Below are positions 35,373-43,920 of a stretch of 64,000 nucleotides of DNA, one piece after another. The notes under the pieces were generated by a model. That model saw only the letters and a list, made by a program, of their open reading frames with translations, did no database searches and had not been told where the DNA came from. A program made the translations under genes and the position numbers. This DNA is from Streptomyces uncialis (GTDB lineage Bacteria > Actinomycetota > Actinomycetes > Streptomycetales > Streptomycetaceae), in assembly GCF_036250755.1 (NCBI RefSeq), contig NZ_CP109583.1, positions 4,774,001 to 4,838,000 of the forward strand, given 5' to 3'. The stretch's first letter is position 1. Each line of letters starts with the position of its first letter.

Positions 35373-37460
35373 ATGGAAGAGCCGCGTCGCCTCGGCGGCC
35401 GGTACGAGCTGGGCCATGTGCTCGGCCGCGGTGGCATGGCCGAGGTTCACCTCGCGACCGACACCCGGCTCGGCCGCACAGTAGCCGTGAAGACACTGCG
35501 GGCCGATCTGGCCCGCGATCCGTCGTTCCAGGCCCGGTTCCGCCGTGAGGCCCAGTCCGCCGCCTCGCTCAACCATCCGGCGATCGTCGCGGTCTACGAC
35601 ACGGGTGAGGACTACATCGACAACATCTCCATCCCGTACATCGTGATGGAGTACGTCGACGGTTCCACACTGCGTGAGCTGCTGCACTCGGGCCGCAAGC
35701 TGCTGCCCGAGCGGGCCATGGAGATGACGATCGGCATCCTCCAGGCCCTGGAGTACTCGCACCGCAACAACATCGTCCACCGTGACATCAAGCCCGCGAA
35801 CGTCATGCTGACGCGCACCGGGCAGGTCAAGGTCATGGACTTCGGCATCGCCCGTGCGATGGGTGACGCCGGGATGACGATGACGCAGACCTCCGCCGTC
35901 ATCGGCACGGCCCAGTACCTCTCGCCCGAGCAGGCCAAGGGCGAGACCGTGGACGCCCGTTCCGACCTCTACTCCACGGGCTGTCTGCTCTACGAGCTGC
36001 TGACCGTGCGCCCGCCGTTCATCGGGGACTCCCCGGTGGCGGTGGCCTATCAGCATGTCCGGGAAGAGGCCCAGCCGCCGAGCGTCTTCGACCCCGAGAT
36101 CACCCCCGAGATGGACGCGATCGTCCTGAAGGCGCTGGTCAAGGAGCCCGACTACCGCTACCAGTCGGCCGACGAGATGCGCGCCGACATCGAGGCGGCC
36201 CTCGACGGCCAGCCGGTCGCGGCGACCGCGGCCATGGGGTCCGTCGGCTACGGCGGCTACCAGGGCGGCTACGGCGACGACCAGTCGACGACGGCGCTGC
36301 GCAGCCACGACGGCGCGCCCGCGACGACGATGCTGCCGCCGGTCAACCCGGACGACGGCGGTTACGGCTACGACGACCGGCCCGACCGCCGCCGGCAGAA
36401 GAAGAGCAGTGCCGCGACGATCCTGCTCGCCGTGGCGGGTGTGCTGGTGCTGGTGGGCGCGATCCTGATCGGCAGGTGGATCTCCAGCGGCGGCGGCGGT
36501 GAGGACGCCCCCGTCGAGGTGCCGAACTTCGTCAGCAAGAAGCTGACCGACGCCGAGCGGCTGGCCGACAACAGCTATCTGAAGCTGAGCGTCGTCCGCA
36601 AGCCGTGCGAGGACCAGCCGCGCGAGAGCGTGTGCGACCAGACCCCGGCGGCGGACACCGAGCTCGACAAGGGCGAGACGGTCACCGTGACGGTGTCGAC
36701 GGGCGCCCCCAAGGTCGCCGTGCCGAACGTCATCGGTGACGACGTCGGCGACGCCACCAAGAAGCTTGAGGCGGACGAGTTCAAATTCGACGTGTCGGAG
36801 GAGGCCAAGGAGTCCGCCGAGGAGCCGGGCACCGTCCTCGACCAGAAGCCGGGCTTCGGCACGGAGCTGGAGAAGGGCTCGCCCGTCACGCTGATCGTCG
36901 CCAAGGCCAAGCGCCAGGTCACCGTGCCGGATCTGGCCGGGCAGACCTGTGACACGGCCAAGCAGCAGCTCCAGAGCAACGACCTGGTAGGCACCTGCAC
37001 CGAGGTCGAGACCGAGGACAGTGAGGCGGGCAAGGTCTTCGGCCAGACCCCGTCGGCGAACACCTCGGCCGTCCCCGGGTCCACGGTGTCCCTCCAGATC
37101 GCCAAGGCGCCGAAGGAAGAGGAGGAGGAGCAGCCCGCGCAGGTCGCGGTGCCGCTGCTGACCGCCAAGACCCTCGGCCAGGCGAAGCAGGAGCTGACGA
37201 ACCTGAAGCTCGCGGTCGGCCAGGTCGGCGGACCGACGGACGACAACGCGATCGTCATCACCTCCAACCCGCCCGCCGGGACCCAGGTCGCGGAAGGCAC
37301 GGCGATCACCCTCCAGACGACCGCCGGGGCCACCACCGGGAACCCGGGCGGTCCGGGCGACCAGGGCAACGGCGGCACCGGGGGCGACGGGGGCGGCGGC
37401 GAGGAAGGCGGCGACGAGGTCGGCTTCTTCGGCGGCGTGCTCGGAGGCCGCAGGAGCTAG
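35373..37460 (+). CDS. pknB: Serine/threonine protein kinase PknB with four PASTA domains
   Basis: 695 aa. Kinase domain 1-280: Gly-loop LGRGGMAEVH, ATP lysine Lys40 (VAVK), catalytic HRDIKPAN with Asp138, DFG at 156-158, and an activation loop MTMTQTSAVIGTAQYLSPEQ very like mycobacterial PknB. After a Gly/Tyr-rich juxtamembrane stretch, a membrane helix (TILLAVAGVLVLVGAILI, about 350-368) precedes four extracellular PASTA repeats (about 382-640) that bind muropeptides or lipid II. A Gly-rich tail ends the protein. The two cysteines in the first and third PASTA units are unusual spots to watch. The kinase regulates cell-wall synthesis with the genes upstream. PknA, its mycobacterial partner, is absent here. 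Confidence 0.96.
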   Translation: MEEPRRLGGRYELGHVLGRGGMAEVHLATDTRLGRTVAVKTLRADLARDPSFQARFRREAQSAASLNHPAIVAVYDTGEDYIDNISIPYIVMEYVDGSTLRELLHSGRKLLPERAMEMTIGILQALEYSHRNNIVHRDIKPANVMLTRTGQVKVMDFGIARAMGDAGMTMTQTSAVIGTAQYLSPEQAKGETVDARSDLYSTGCLLYELLTVRPPFIGDSPVAVAYQHVREEAQPPSVFDPEITPEMDAIVLKALVKEPDYRYQSADEMRADIEAALDGQPVAATAAMGSVGYGGYQGGYGDDQSTTALRSHDGAPATTMLPPVNPDDGGYGYDDRPDRRRQKKSSAATILLAVAGVLVLVGAILIGRWISSGGGGEDAPVEVPNFVSKKLTDAERLADNSYLKLSVVRKPCEDQPRESVCDQTPAADTELDKGETVTVTVSTGAPKVAVPNVIGDDVGDATKKLEADEFKFDVSEEAKESAEEPGTVLDQKPGFGTELEKGSPVTLIVAKAKRQVTVPDLAGQTCDTAKQQLQSNDLVGTCTEVETEDSEAGKVFGQTPSANTSAVPGSTVSLQIAKAPKEEEEEQPAQVAVPLLTAKTLGQAKQELTNLKLAVGQVGGPTDDNAIVITSNPPAGTQVAEGTAITLQTTAGATTGNPGGPGDQGNGGTGGDGGGGEEGGDEVGFFGGVLGGRRS

Positions 37461-37501
37461 CGGCTCCCGCGCACGGTCCGGTCCGGTCCGTCCAGCGCAT
37501 C

Positions 37502-37548
37502 GCAGAAGGTCCCGGTCCCCCGCTCGACGGGGGGCCGGGACCTTCTGC
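37502..37548. terminator. Bidirectional terminator between pknB and the sortase gene
   Basis: Stem GCAGAAGGTCCCGG (37502-37515) with CCGGGACCTTCTGC (37535-37548), extended inside by CCCCC/GGGGG. It lies 41 nt after the pknB stop and 65 nt after the convergent srtE2 stop. Confidence 0.88.
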
Positions 37549-37613
37549 TGTACGGACGGGTCCGCAGGCCGTACGTGCCGGTGGCCGGTTGCCTGTACGT
37601 GCCGCTCAGGGCG

Positions 37614-38369
37614 TCAGCGCAGTTCCTTCGGGGGTGTCCGGTCCTCGTCGACCTTCTCGGTGCGGACCATCTCGCCCCAGACCACGTACCGGTAGGTGGA
37701 TGTGTACACCGGGGTGCACGTGGTGAGCGTGATGTACCGTCCGGCCTTCTTGGCGCCGGACTCCTTGGGCACGGGGTCGAGGACCTTCACGTTGTACTTC
37801 GAGGTCTCGGGCAGCACCGAGTACACCTTGTAGACGTACCAGGTGTCCTTGGACTCGAAGACGATCGGGTCGCCGTTCCTGATCTTGTGGATGTCATGGA
37901 ACTTGGCGCCGTGGCCGTCCCGGTGCGCGGCGAGCGAGAAGTTGCCCTTGGGGTCCTGCGGGAGCGCCGACCTCACCGGCTTGGTGTAGTAGCCCGCGAC
38001 CCCGTCGTTGAGGAGGCCGGTCGCCGTCCCCTTCTTGATCAGGATCTCGTCGTCGCCGTTCATCGTCGGGACATGCAGGAAGCCGATGCCGTCCTTGGTG
38101 TCCAGCGCGCCCGGTCCGCCGGGTCCGGCGGGCCCGTCACCGGCCCAGGTGTCACGGACCTTGTCGCCCTGCTTGTCGGCCTCCCGGTCGGCGAGGACGT
38201 TGGTCCACCACAGCGAGTACGCGACGAACAGACCGAGCACCAGCCCGGCCGTGATCAGGAGTTCACCGAAGACGCTGACGGCGGCGGCGGCCCTGCCGCG
38301 CCCCCGCCGCTGTCCCGGCGTGACCGGAGCCGTGTCCGGCCGCTCGTCGTGCTCGGTCGTCGTCACCAC
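37614..38369 (-). CDS. srtE2: Class E sortase (SrtE2-like)
   Basis: 251 aa from a GTG. Membrane-anchored transpeptidase that attaches proteins with an LAxTG-type signal to peptidoglycan; in Streptomyces these include long chaplins. Seen: a cytosolic Arg-rich head, a membrane helix (SVFGELLITAGLVLGLFVAY, about 31-50), and the catalytic triad in SLAAHRDGHG (His), ITLTTCTP (Cys) and TYRYVVWGEM (Arg). YSLWWTNV after the helix is typical of actinobacterial class E enzymes. The adjacent srtE1-like gene ends 38 nt upstream in the same direction, so both form one transcription unit with trpG. Confidence 0.92.
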   Translation of the reverse strand: MVTTTEHDERPDTAPVTPGQRRGRGRAAAAVSVFGELLITAGLVLGLFVAYSLWWTNVLADREADKQGDKVRDTWAGDGPAGPGGPGALDTKDGIGFLHVPTMNGDDEILIKKGTATGLLNDGVAGYYTKPVRSALPQDPKGNFSLAAHRDGHGAKFHDIHKIRNGDPIVFESKDTWYVYKVYSVLPETSKYNVKVLDPVPKESGAKKAGRYITLTTCTPVYTSTYRYVVWGEMVRTEKVDEDRTPPKELR

Positions 38370-38406
38370 TGCATCGTGCCCTGTCTGTCCGTACGGTCCG
38401 TGCGGC

Positions 38407-40191
38407 TCAGCCGACGAGGGCGTCCGGCTTCCCCTCGGAACGCGGCCGCTCCTCGGCCATCTTGCCCCACACGATCATCCGGTACTTGCTGGTGAACTCG
38501 GGGGTGCACGTGGTCAGTGTGAGGTAACGGCCCGGTCCGGTGAAGCCCGACCCGGGCGGAATCGGTTCGAGGACGGAGACGTTGCTCGGCGGGGTCTGCG
38601 GCAGGATGCTCGCCATCTTGTAGACGAAGTAGGTGTCCTGGGTCTCGATCACGATCGGGTCACCGGGCTTCAGCCGGTTGATGTACCGGAACGGCTCGCC
38701 ATGGGTGTTGCGGTGGCCCGCGACCGCGAAGTTGCCCGACTTCGCCTCCGGCATCGCGGTCTTGAGGCTGCCCTCGGCGTAGTGGCCGACCAGCCCGCGG
38801 TCGAGGACGCTCTTCTTGTCTATGCCCTCGGCGACGGGCACGACCACGTCCAGGGCCGGGATGTGCATGATCGCGAAGCCCTGGCCGGGCTCGAACGACC
38901 CGGGGGCGCGCTTGCCCTTGGCCCAGTCCTCCTGGATCTGGTTGGCGGCGCCGTTCGCCTGCTGCTGGGCCCGGATGTTCGTCCACCAGAGCTGGTACGT
39001 GACGAACAGCAGCATCAGCACACCGACGGTGATGAACAACTCCCCCAGCGCCCGGCTGACGACGACACCGGCGGTCGGCTTCCGCGCCCGTGCCGCGCGC
39101 CGGGCCTCCACCCGGGAGAGCGGGGCGGGCCCGTGGGAGTCGGGGTCGTCGTCGTAGCAGGCCCGGTCGCCGTACCGGTCGTACTCGTCGTGCTCGCCGT
39201 CCTCGTCGTACTCGTCGTGGGACCCGTGGCCGTCGTACGGGGCGGCGTCGTAGGGGGCCGGGGCGTGCGGGTCCCGGTGGCGGGGCGCGCGGTGGGCGGA
39301 CCGGTCGTGGGCGCCGGGGTCGCGCCCGTCGTCCCAGCGGGGTCCGGCGAAGCCGTCAGGTGCCCCGGAGACGGCCGGGAGGACCACGGTGCTCTGTACG
39401 TCACCCGGGTCGCGTTCCGCGGCCCTGTGGCGGGCGGTACGGCCTTCGAAGGGGCGTTCGGGACCGGGGCCACCGCTCCGGGGGCCCGCCCGGTGCCCTC
39501 CGGGGGCGCCGTCGTACGGACGGAAGGGGGCGGTGTGCGGTGCGGGGACCTCCGCCGGGAGGGGGCCGGGTCCCGCTATTCGCGCGGCGGGCCCGGGGCG
39601 GCCGGTCCCGTCTACGGGAGCGGGGGCGGGGCCGGTCGCCGCGGGGCCGGTCGCTGCGGGAGCGGAGGCGGCGGGGCCGGCCGGGGCGGGGGCCGGGCCC
39701 GGGTGACGCGGGGCGGCCGGGCCCGGGGTGCCGTGGCCCGGGGTGGGGTACGGGGCGGGGCCGCCGTGCGACGGGGGTGCCGGGTCGACGGGGTGGTCCA
39801 CGTATCCGTACGGGATGTCCTGGGCGGGGGCGGGCCGCTGCGGGGGATACCCGTCCGGTGCGGGCCGCTGCGGCGGGTATCCGTCCGGTCCGGGTCCGCC
39901 GTACCAGTCGCGGGCGTAGCCCTGGGGGTCGTACCACTCGCCCGTGGCGGGCGGCGGCTGGCCGGGCGGGCCACCAAGGTCCGGCAGCGGATCGCTCAGC
40001 GGATCGGCGAGCCCCCGCACGGCCGCCTCGAACGCCCCCGGCACCTCGTAGGCCGCCTCGTAGGACCCCGTACGGGGCACCTCGTACGGTCCGCCGTACC
40101 GGCCGTCCCCGTGGACGGCACCGGGGTCGCCGGTGTCCGGCGGGTCCGCGGCTCCCGGGCCGGAATCCCGCTCGGGGCGTACCGCGGTCAC
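38407..40191 (-). CDS. srtE1: Class E sortase (SrtE1-like) with ~360-residue disordered cytosolic head
   Basis: 594 aa from a GTG at 40191 that overlaps the stop of the upstream amidotransferase gene (GTGA), which fixes the start. Residues 1 to about 360 are low complexity: Pro/Ala/Gly-rich with PDGYPPQRPA repeated exactly twice, blocks of PAATGPA, and an acidic/Tyr segment (HDEYDEDGEHDEYDRYGD). A membrane helix follows (LGELFITVGVLMLLFVTYQL), then the sortase domain with FAVAGHRNTHGEPF (His), LTLTTCTPEF (Cys) and KYRMIVWGKM (Arg). The catalytic half matches class E sortases of ordinary length; the head roughly doubles the protein and may tether or localise it. Confidence 0.9.
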   Translation of the reverse strand: MTAVRPERDSGPGAADPPDTGDPGAVHGDGRYGGPYEVPRTGSYEAAYEVPGAFEAAVRGLADPLSDPLPDLGGPPGQPPPATGEWYDPQGYARDWYGGPGPDGYPPQRPAPDGYPPQRPAPAQDIPYGYVDHPVDPAPPSHGGPAPYPTPGHGTPGPAAPRHPGPAPAPAGPAASAPAATGPAATGPAPAPVDGTGRPGPAARIAGPGPLPAEVPAPHTAPFRPYDGAPGGHRAGPRSGGPGPERPFEGRTARHRAAERDPGDVQSTVVLPAVSGAPDGFAGPRWDDGRDPGAHDRSAHRAPRHRDPHAPAPYDAAPYDGHGSHDEYDEDGEHDEYDRYGDRACYDDDPDSHGPAPLSRVEARRAARARKPTAGVVVSRALGELFITVGVLMLLFVTYQLWWTNIRAQQQANGAANQIQEDWAKGKRAPGSFEPGQGFAIMHIPALDVVVPVAEGIDKKSVLDRGLVGHYAEGSLKTAMPEAKSGNFAVAGHRNTHGEPFRYINRLKPGDPIVIETQDTYFVYKMASILPQTPPSNVSVLEPIPPGSGFTGPGRYLTLTTCTPEFTSKYRMIVWGKMAEERPRSEGKPDALVG

Positions 40192-40826
40192 GCGCTGGCC
40201 CTGCCCACGACCGGGGCCAGCCCGGCCGATCTGTCCACGGCACCGCTGTCCCCGCAGACCGTCAGCCAGTTGGCGAGCATCCGGTGGCCGTGCTCGGTGA
40301 GCACCGACTCGGGGTGGAACTGCACACCCTCGACGGGAAGTTCGCGGTGACGCAGTCCCATGATGATGCCGTCGTGGGTGCGGGCCGTGACCTCCAGCAC
40401 ATCGGGCACGGTCGCGGGCTCGGCGGCGAGCGAGTGGTAGCGGGTCGCGGTGAACGGCGAGGGAAGCCCGGCGAAGACGCCCTGCCCGGCGTGCTCGACC
40501 GGTGAGGTCTTGCCGTGCAGCAGCTCGGGGGCCCGGTCCACGACACCGCCGTACGCGACGGCGATCGACTGCATCCCGAGACAGACCCCGAAGACGGGCA
40601 CCCCGGTCGCGGCGCAGTGCCGGACCATGTCGATACACACGCCGGCCTGCTCCGGGGTGCCCGGACCGGGTGACAGCAGCACACCGTCGAACCCGTCCTG
40701 GGCATGGGAGGTGGAGACCTCGTCGTTGCGCAGCACCTCGCACTCGGCACCGAGCTGGTAGAGGTACTGGACGAGGTTGAAGACGAAGCTGTCGTAGTTG
40801 TCGACAACCAGAATCCGCGCGCTCAC
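40188..40826 (-). CDS. trpG: Class I glutamine amidotransferase, anthranilate/aminodeoxychorismate synthase component II
   Basis: 212 aa from a GTG at 40826. Supplies ammonia from glutamine for PABA or anthranilate synthesis. Seen: ILVVDNYDSFVFNLVQYL at the N-terminus, LLSPGPGTPEQAG, nucleophile in VFGVCLGMQSIAVAYGG, and the His-Glu pair in GVQFHPESVLTEHG. Orthologous by position to trpG beside pknB in Mycobacterium. No component I gene is adjacent, so the partner synthase lies elsewhere and PabA versus TrpG cannot be decided. Overlaps both neighbours by four bases. Confidence 0.92.
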   Translation of the reverse strand: MSARILVVDNYDSFVFNLVQYLYQLGAECEVLRNDEVSTSHAQDGFDGVLLSPGPGTPEQAGVCIDMVRHCAATGVPVFGVCLGMQSIAVAYGGVVDRAPELLHGKTSPVEHAGQGVFAGLPSPFTATRYHSLAAEPATVPDVLEVTARTHDGIIMGLRHRELPVEGVQFHPESVLTEHGHRMLANWLTVCGDSGAVDRSAGLAPVVGRASA

Positions 40827-40999
40827 TGGGTGGGGGCCCTTCCCTCGTCGACGGTCACGTCGTTGAAGGGGAGCAGGGGCTCGGCCCACGGGAACACGTA
40901 CTGGAACAGCACGTACACGACCGCCAGGGCGAGGATCAGGGACAACATCGCCTTGATCAACGCGTTTCCCGGCAGATGCCGCCAGATCCAGCCGTACAT
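40823..40999 (-). CDS. Small conserved single-pass membrane protein
   Basis: 58 aa: a short basic N-terminus (MYGWIWRHLPGN), one membrane helix (ALIKAMLSLILALAVVYVLF) and a short acidic tail. Start ATG 40999 has AGGGACGG 2-3 nt upstream, and its TGA overlaps the amidotransferase GTG, so it is the first gene of the small protein-trpG-srtE1-srtE2 unit. A longer in-frame reading to 41134 starts without a ribosome binding site. Similar small proteins precede trpG at this locus in other actinobacteria, as far as I recall; function unknown. Confidence 0.8.
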   Translation of the reverse strand: MYGWIWRHLPGNALIKAMLSLILALAVVYVLFQYVFPWAEPLLPFNDVTVDEGRAPTQ

Positions 41000-41127
41000 G
41001 CCGTCCCTACTCGCCGTCGGTGTTGTATGCGTCAACCAGAGTACGGGGACGGGACTCGGGTTAGGGGGTGTTGCCGTGCAAACCCCCGTCCGAGCGGCTC
41101 GGTGTCCGCGCCCTGGAGCACGGGCAT

Positions 41128-41141
41128 GTTCCACGTGAAAC
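41128..41141 (-). other. parS site 1 (ParB-binding)
   Basis: GTTCCACGTGAAAC, the reverse complement of GTTTCACGTGGAAC, the Streptomyces parS consensus. It lies between the trpG unit and the DUF881 gene. Confidence 0.88.
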
Positions 41142-41215
41142 AGAGCCGGGGGATGTGCGTCACAGCGAAGGGGCCCCTGAACCGATCCGGTTCCGGGGCG
41201 GGCCCGACAGAGCCC

Positions 41216-41998
41216 CTAGCCCACCGGCTTCGCCTGGTGAAGGTCCACCGTGCCCGCGTAGCCGGGGAGGGTCGTCATCCCGTCGTCGTTCACTTTCCAG
41301 CCCAGGCCGTAGACGTTCACGTACAGCATGTAGTTCTGGATCGAGGGGGCCGAGCTGAGGGCCCGCTTGAGCTTGGCGGGGTCGCCGACCGCGGTGATCT
41401 TGTAGGGCGGTGAGTAGACCCGGCCCTGGAGGATCAGGGTGTTGCCCACGCAGCGGACCGCGCTGGTGGAGATCAGCCGCTGGTCCATGACCCGGATGCC
41501 GTCGGCGCCGCCCTGCCAGAGCGCGTTCACCACGGCCTGGAGGTCCTGCTGGTGGATGACCAGGTCGTCGGGCTGCGGGTCGGGGTAGCCGGGCAGCTTG
41601 GGGGTGGCGTCCGGCGGGGCGTCGTCGAGGGTGACGGTGAGGGCCTTGCCGCGCAGTTCCTGGGTACCGGCCTGGGCCTCCAGCGCCTTCAGCCGGTCCT
41701 CCTCGGTCCTGGTCGCACCGCCGTGGCCGTTCTTGGTGAGGGTCTCGACGTCGTCGCGCAGGACGCCGTTGGACTCCTCCAGCTCCCCGTTCCTGCCGCT
41801 GCGCTCCTGGATCAGGTCGGAGAGTTTCAGCATGGAGGCGTCGGTGCGGATATTGGTGCCCTTGGCGGTGTTGAAGCTGGTCACGAAGAGGAGTCCGGCG
41901 AGCGCGAAGACGCCCGCGGTGAGGATTCGCACCGGTCGCAGACGCTTCTGACGAGCGGGACTGGTGCGCAGACCGGGGGAGTCGGCAGAATTGCTCAA
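41216..41998 (-). CDS. DUF881 family membrane protein
   Basis: 260 aa from a TTG at 41998 with AAGGAG about 10 nt upstream. A membrane helix (about 24-45, [18 protein letters not shown]) is followed by a coiled coil (about 58-110, rich in E, L, R) and the DUF881 domain (about 115-255): [54 protein letters not shown] and DVYGLGW-like [12 protein letters not shown]. Its neighbour crgA is divergent, as at the equivalent mycobacterial locus (Rv0011c/Rv0012). Division or cell-envelope role is inferred from that conserved context. Confidence 0.88.
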   Translation of the reverse strand: MSNSADSPGLRTSPARQKRLRPVRILTAGVFALAGLLFVTSFNTAKGTNIRTDASMLKLSDLIQERSGRNGELEESNGVLRDDVETLTKNGHGGATRTEEDRLKALEAQAGTQELRGKALTVTLDDAPPDATPKLPGYPDPQPDDLVIHQQDLQAVVNALWQGGADGIRVMDQRLISTSAVRCVGNTLILQGRVYSPPYKITAVGDPAKLKRALSSAPSIQNYMLYVNVYGLGWKVNDDGMTTLPGYAGTVDLHQAKPVG

Positions 41999-42150
41999 CG
42001 TACCCTTACTCCTTACGGCGCCGAGGAAGCACTACGCTAACGGACGCCCGGGGGAGCGATCGGTTTCCCCTAGCAGTTCCGCTTGTACGCTGCCCCCGAG
42101 CCCGCCGAGTCCAAGCGCGGCCACGCAGCGCATCGACAGGAGAGCCCCTC

Positions 42151-42405
42151 GTGCCGAAGTCACGTATCCGCAAGAAGGCCGACTACACGCCGCCGCCGTC
42201 GAAGGAGACGACGGCGATCAAGCTGAGCAACCGGAGCTGGGTCGCTCCGCTGATGCTGGCGATGTTCTTCATCGGCCTGGCCTGGATCGTCGTCTTCTAC
42301 GTCACGGACGGCGATCTCCCGATCGACGCACTCGCGAACTGGAACATCGTCGTCGGCTTCGGCTTCATCGCCGCGGGCTTCGGTGTCTCCACGCAGTGGA
42401 AGTGA
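42151..42405 (+). CDS. crgA: Cell division inhibitor/septation protein CrgA
   Basis: 84 aa from a GTG with AGGAGA 10 nt upstream. CrgA is a small membrane protein that coordinates FtsZ-ring assembly and sporulation septation in Streptomyces and recruits divisome proteins in mycobacteria. Two membrane helices ([20 protein letters not shown] and [16 protein letters not shown]) and the basic head [15 protein letters not shown] are diagnostic. The next gene is convergent. Confidence 0.95.
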   Translation: MPKSRIRKKADYTPPPSKETTAIKLSNRSWVAPLMLAMFFIGLAWIVVFYVTDGDLPIDALANWNIVVGFGFIAAGFGVSTQWK

Positions 42406-42556
42406 CCTCCCGCTAGTCTCCGCACCCGCAGCCCCTGGCCAGGCACCGATCCATCCCCGGTCATGGGGCTTCTCGGGCTGCCCGGAGGGCGTCGGAGTAT
42501 GGGTCCGGCAGTCCCCTCGCGGACCCGTGGGAGACCTCTGCCCCGAGCTGTTCCCT

Positions 42557-42615
42557 GAGTTATCCACAGAACTTTTCCACACTGGGGAAAAGGTCAGACG
42601 ATCTGTGGATAACTC
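42557..42615. other. Nested palindrome carrying DnaA-box-like 9-mers
   Basis: Outer arms GAGTTATCCACAGA (42557-42570) and TCTGTGGATAACTC (42602-42615) are a perfect 14-bp inverted repeat, each with a TTATCCACA box. Inside, CTTTTCC (42572-42578) pairs with GGAAAAG (42586-42592), and TTTTCCACA (42573-42581) is a third, weaker box. Streptomyces DnaA prefers TTGTCCACA. Extra-oriC DnaA-box clusters that titrate DnaA are known in S. coelicolor. Confidence 0.7.
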
Positions 42616-42667
42616 CTCGCGGGTTGACGCCGATGTGACTGGCGTACCGGTATCCGAAAACGTGTTC

Positions 42668-42711
42668 GCCCCTTGTCCTGGCTGGGAAAACCCAGGTCGG
42701 GGACAAGGGGC
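42668..42711. terminator. Nested hairpin, probable bidirectional terminator
   Basis: GCCCCTTGTCC (42668-42678) pairs with GGACAAGGGGC (42701-42711); inside, CTGGG (42682-42686) pairs with CCCAG (42691-42695) around AAAA. It lies 263 nt past the crgA stop and about 100 nt past the rhomboid stop. Confidence 0.65.
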
Positions 42712-42812
42712 ACAGACGTTCCCCACGCCATGCACAAGATCCGCCACACGCTGTGGACAACCATCGGGTGGAGTTGTGCGTCAGGGCCGTGCGGTGCCCG
42801 GTCGGCCCGGTC

Positions 42813-43715
42813 TCAGAGCAGCGTGAGCGAGCGGACGAGCACGGTGCCCACCACGACCAGCAGTACCGCCGCACAGGTCCCCCACTGGACCAGCGGCCGC
42901 CGCTCGCGCGGGGCGTGCACCATGGCGTAGGCGATGGCCAGACCGGCGATCAGACCGCCGACATGGGCCTGCCAGGCGATACCCGGCATGGTGAAGGTGA
43001 AGATCATATTGATCGCGAGAAGCGCGATCACCGGGCGCATGTCGTAGTTGAGCCGCTTCACGAGCACCGCTGTGGCACCGAAGAGACCGTAGACCGCGCC
43101 GGACGCGCCCAGCGAGGCGGAGGTGGGGTCGACCAGCACATACGTGAGGGCGCCGCCCGCGAGACCGGAGAGCAGATACAGCGCGAGATACCGGCTCCGG
43201 CCGAAGGCCGCCTCCAGCGGACCGCCCAGCCACCACAGGCTGAGCATGTTGAACGCGATGTGCCACACCTCCTGGTGCGCGAACATCGACGTCACCAGCC
43301 GGTACCACTGACCGTCCGCGACACCTTCCGTGACGGGGTACGGGGCCGGGGGCCAGGCCCCGAGCAGCACCAGATCGTTCACCAGACGGCTGTCGATCTG
43401 GATCGCGACGAAGACGAAGAGATTGACCGCGATGAGGATCTTCGTGATCAGCCGGGGGTCCTTGACGAGGGAACCGCCCGTGAGGGTGCGCGGCTGGTTG
43501 GCCGTGGGGGCGTGCCCGGTGCCCGATCCGTCGCGTACACACTCGGGGCACTGGAACCCGACCGACGCGCTGATCATGCACTCCGGGCATATCGGCCGCT
43601 CGCAGCGGGTGCAGCGGATGCCTGTCTCACGGTCCGGATGCCGGTAGCAGGTGGGCAGGCTCGGTGCGCCCTGCGGGCCCTGAGTCCCGTGCGGTCCGCC
43701 TGGCGCCTGGTCCAT
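42813..43715 (-). CDS. Rhomboid family intramembrane serine protease with N-terminal zinc ribbon
   Basis: 300 aa. N-terminal cysteine-rich module (about 20-65: CYRHPDRETGIRCTRCERPI, CPECMISASVGFQCPECV), a B-box/zinc-ribbon type common in actinobacterial rhomboids. Then six or seven helices with the catalytic Ser in SLGASGAVYGLFGAT, the His in WQAHVGGLIAGL, and the HxxFNM motif (VWHIAFNMLSLWWLGGPLE). GAGGGG lies 3-4 nt before the ATG. Substrates unknown. At the same place in mycobacteria (Rv0110-like proteins are elsewhere) there is no strict equivalent, so the neighbourhood is Streptomyces-type. Confidence 0.92.
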   Translation of the reverse strand: MDQAPGGPHGTQGPQGAPSLPTCYRHPDRETGIRCTRCERPICPECMISASVGFQCPECVRDGSGTGHAPTANQPRTLTGGSLVKDPRLITKILIAVNLFVFVAIQIDSRLVNDLVLLGAWPPAPYPVTEGVADGQWYRLVTSMFAHQEVWHIAFNMLSLWWLGGPLEAAFGRSRYLALYLLSGLAGGALTYVLVDPTSASLGASGAVYGLFGATAVLVKRLNYDMRPVIALLAINMIFTFTMPGIAWQAHVGGLIAGLAIAYAMVHAPRERRPLVQWGTCAAVLLVVVGTVLVRSLTLL

Positions 43716-43808
43716 GGTCCCCTCATTCCCACTCGTCCGAAGGCATACGCCCGACCCGCGCGCCCCGGTCGGGAACACGGCCCCGGGGGTCGCACGGCCA
43801 ACGCACTG

Positions 43809-43838
43809 CCCCGCCCTCCTTGACGGATGGGCGGGGCG
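43809..43838. terminator. Hairpin between the cyclophilin and rhomboid genes
   Basis: GCCCCGCCC (43809-43817) pairs with GGGCGGGGC (43830-43838), 83 nt downstream of the cyclophilin stop on the minus strand. GGTTTGTT follows on the plus strand, which suits plus-strand termination better. Confidence 0.55.
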
Positions 43839-43920
43839 GTTTGTTCCCCGGCTCACCGCCGGACGGGTACGGGGCGGGGCCCCGGTACCGGTCGGCGGCA
43901 GCGACGGCGGCTGTACCGGT

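Larger units (their letters stand above)
42406..42812. other. 407-nt convergent spacer with DnaA-box elements and a terminator-like hairpin
   Basis: Between the crgA and rhomboid stops. It contains the DnaA-box palindrome (42557-42615), a fourth box TGTGGACAA at 42752-42760, and the nested hairpin 42668-42711. Notably AT-rich for this genome around 42550-42620. No gene is supported. Confidence 0.6.

Noticed and set aside
40192..40743. Longer reading of the srtE1 gene to 40743
   Set aside because: It would lie over the amidotransferase gene, which has clear active-site motifs. The GTG at 40191 overlapping that gene's stop is the natural start.
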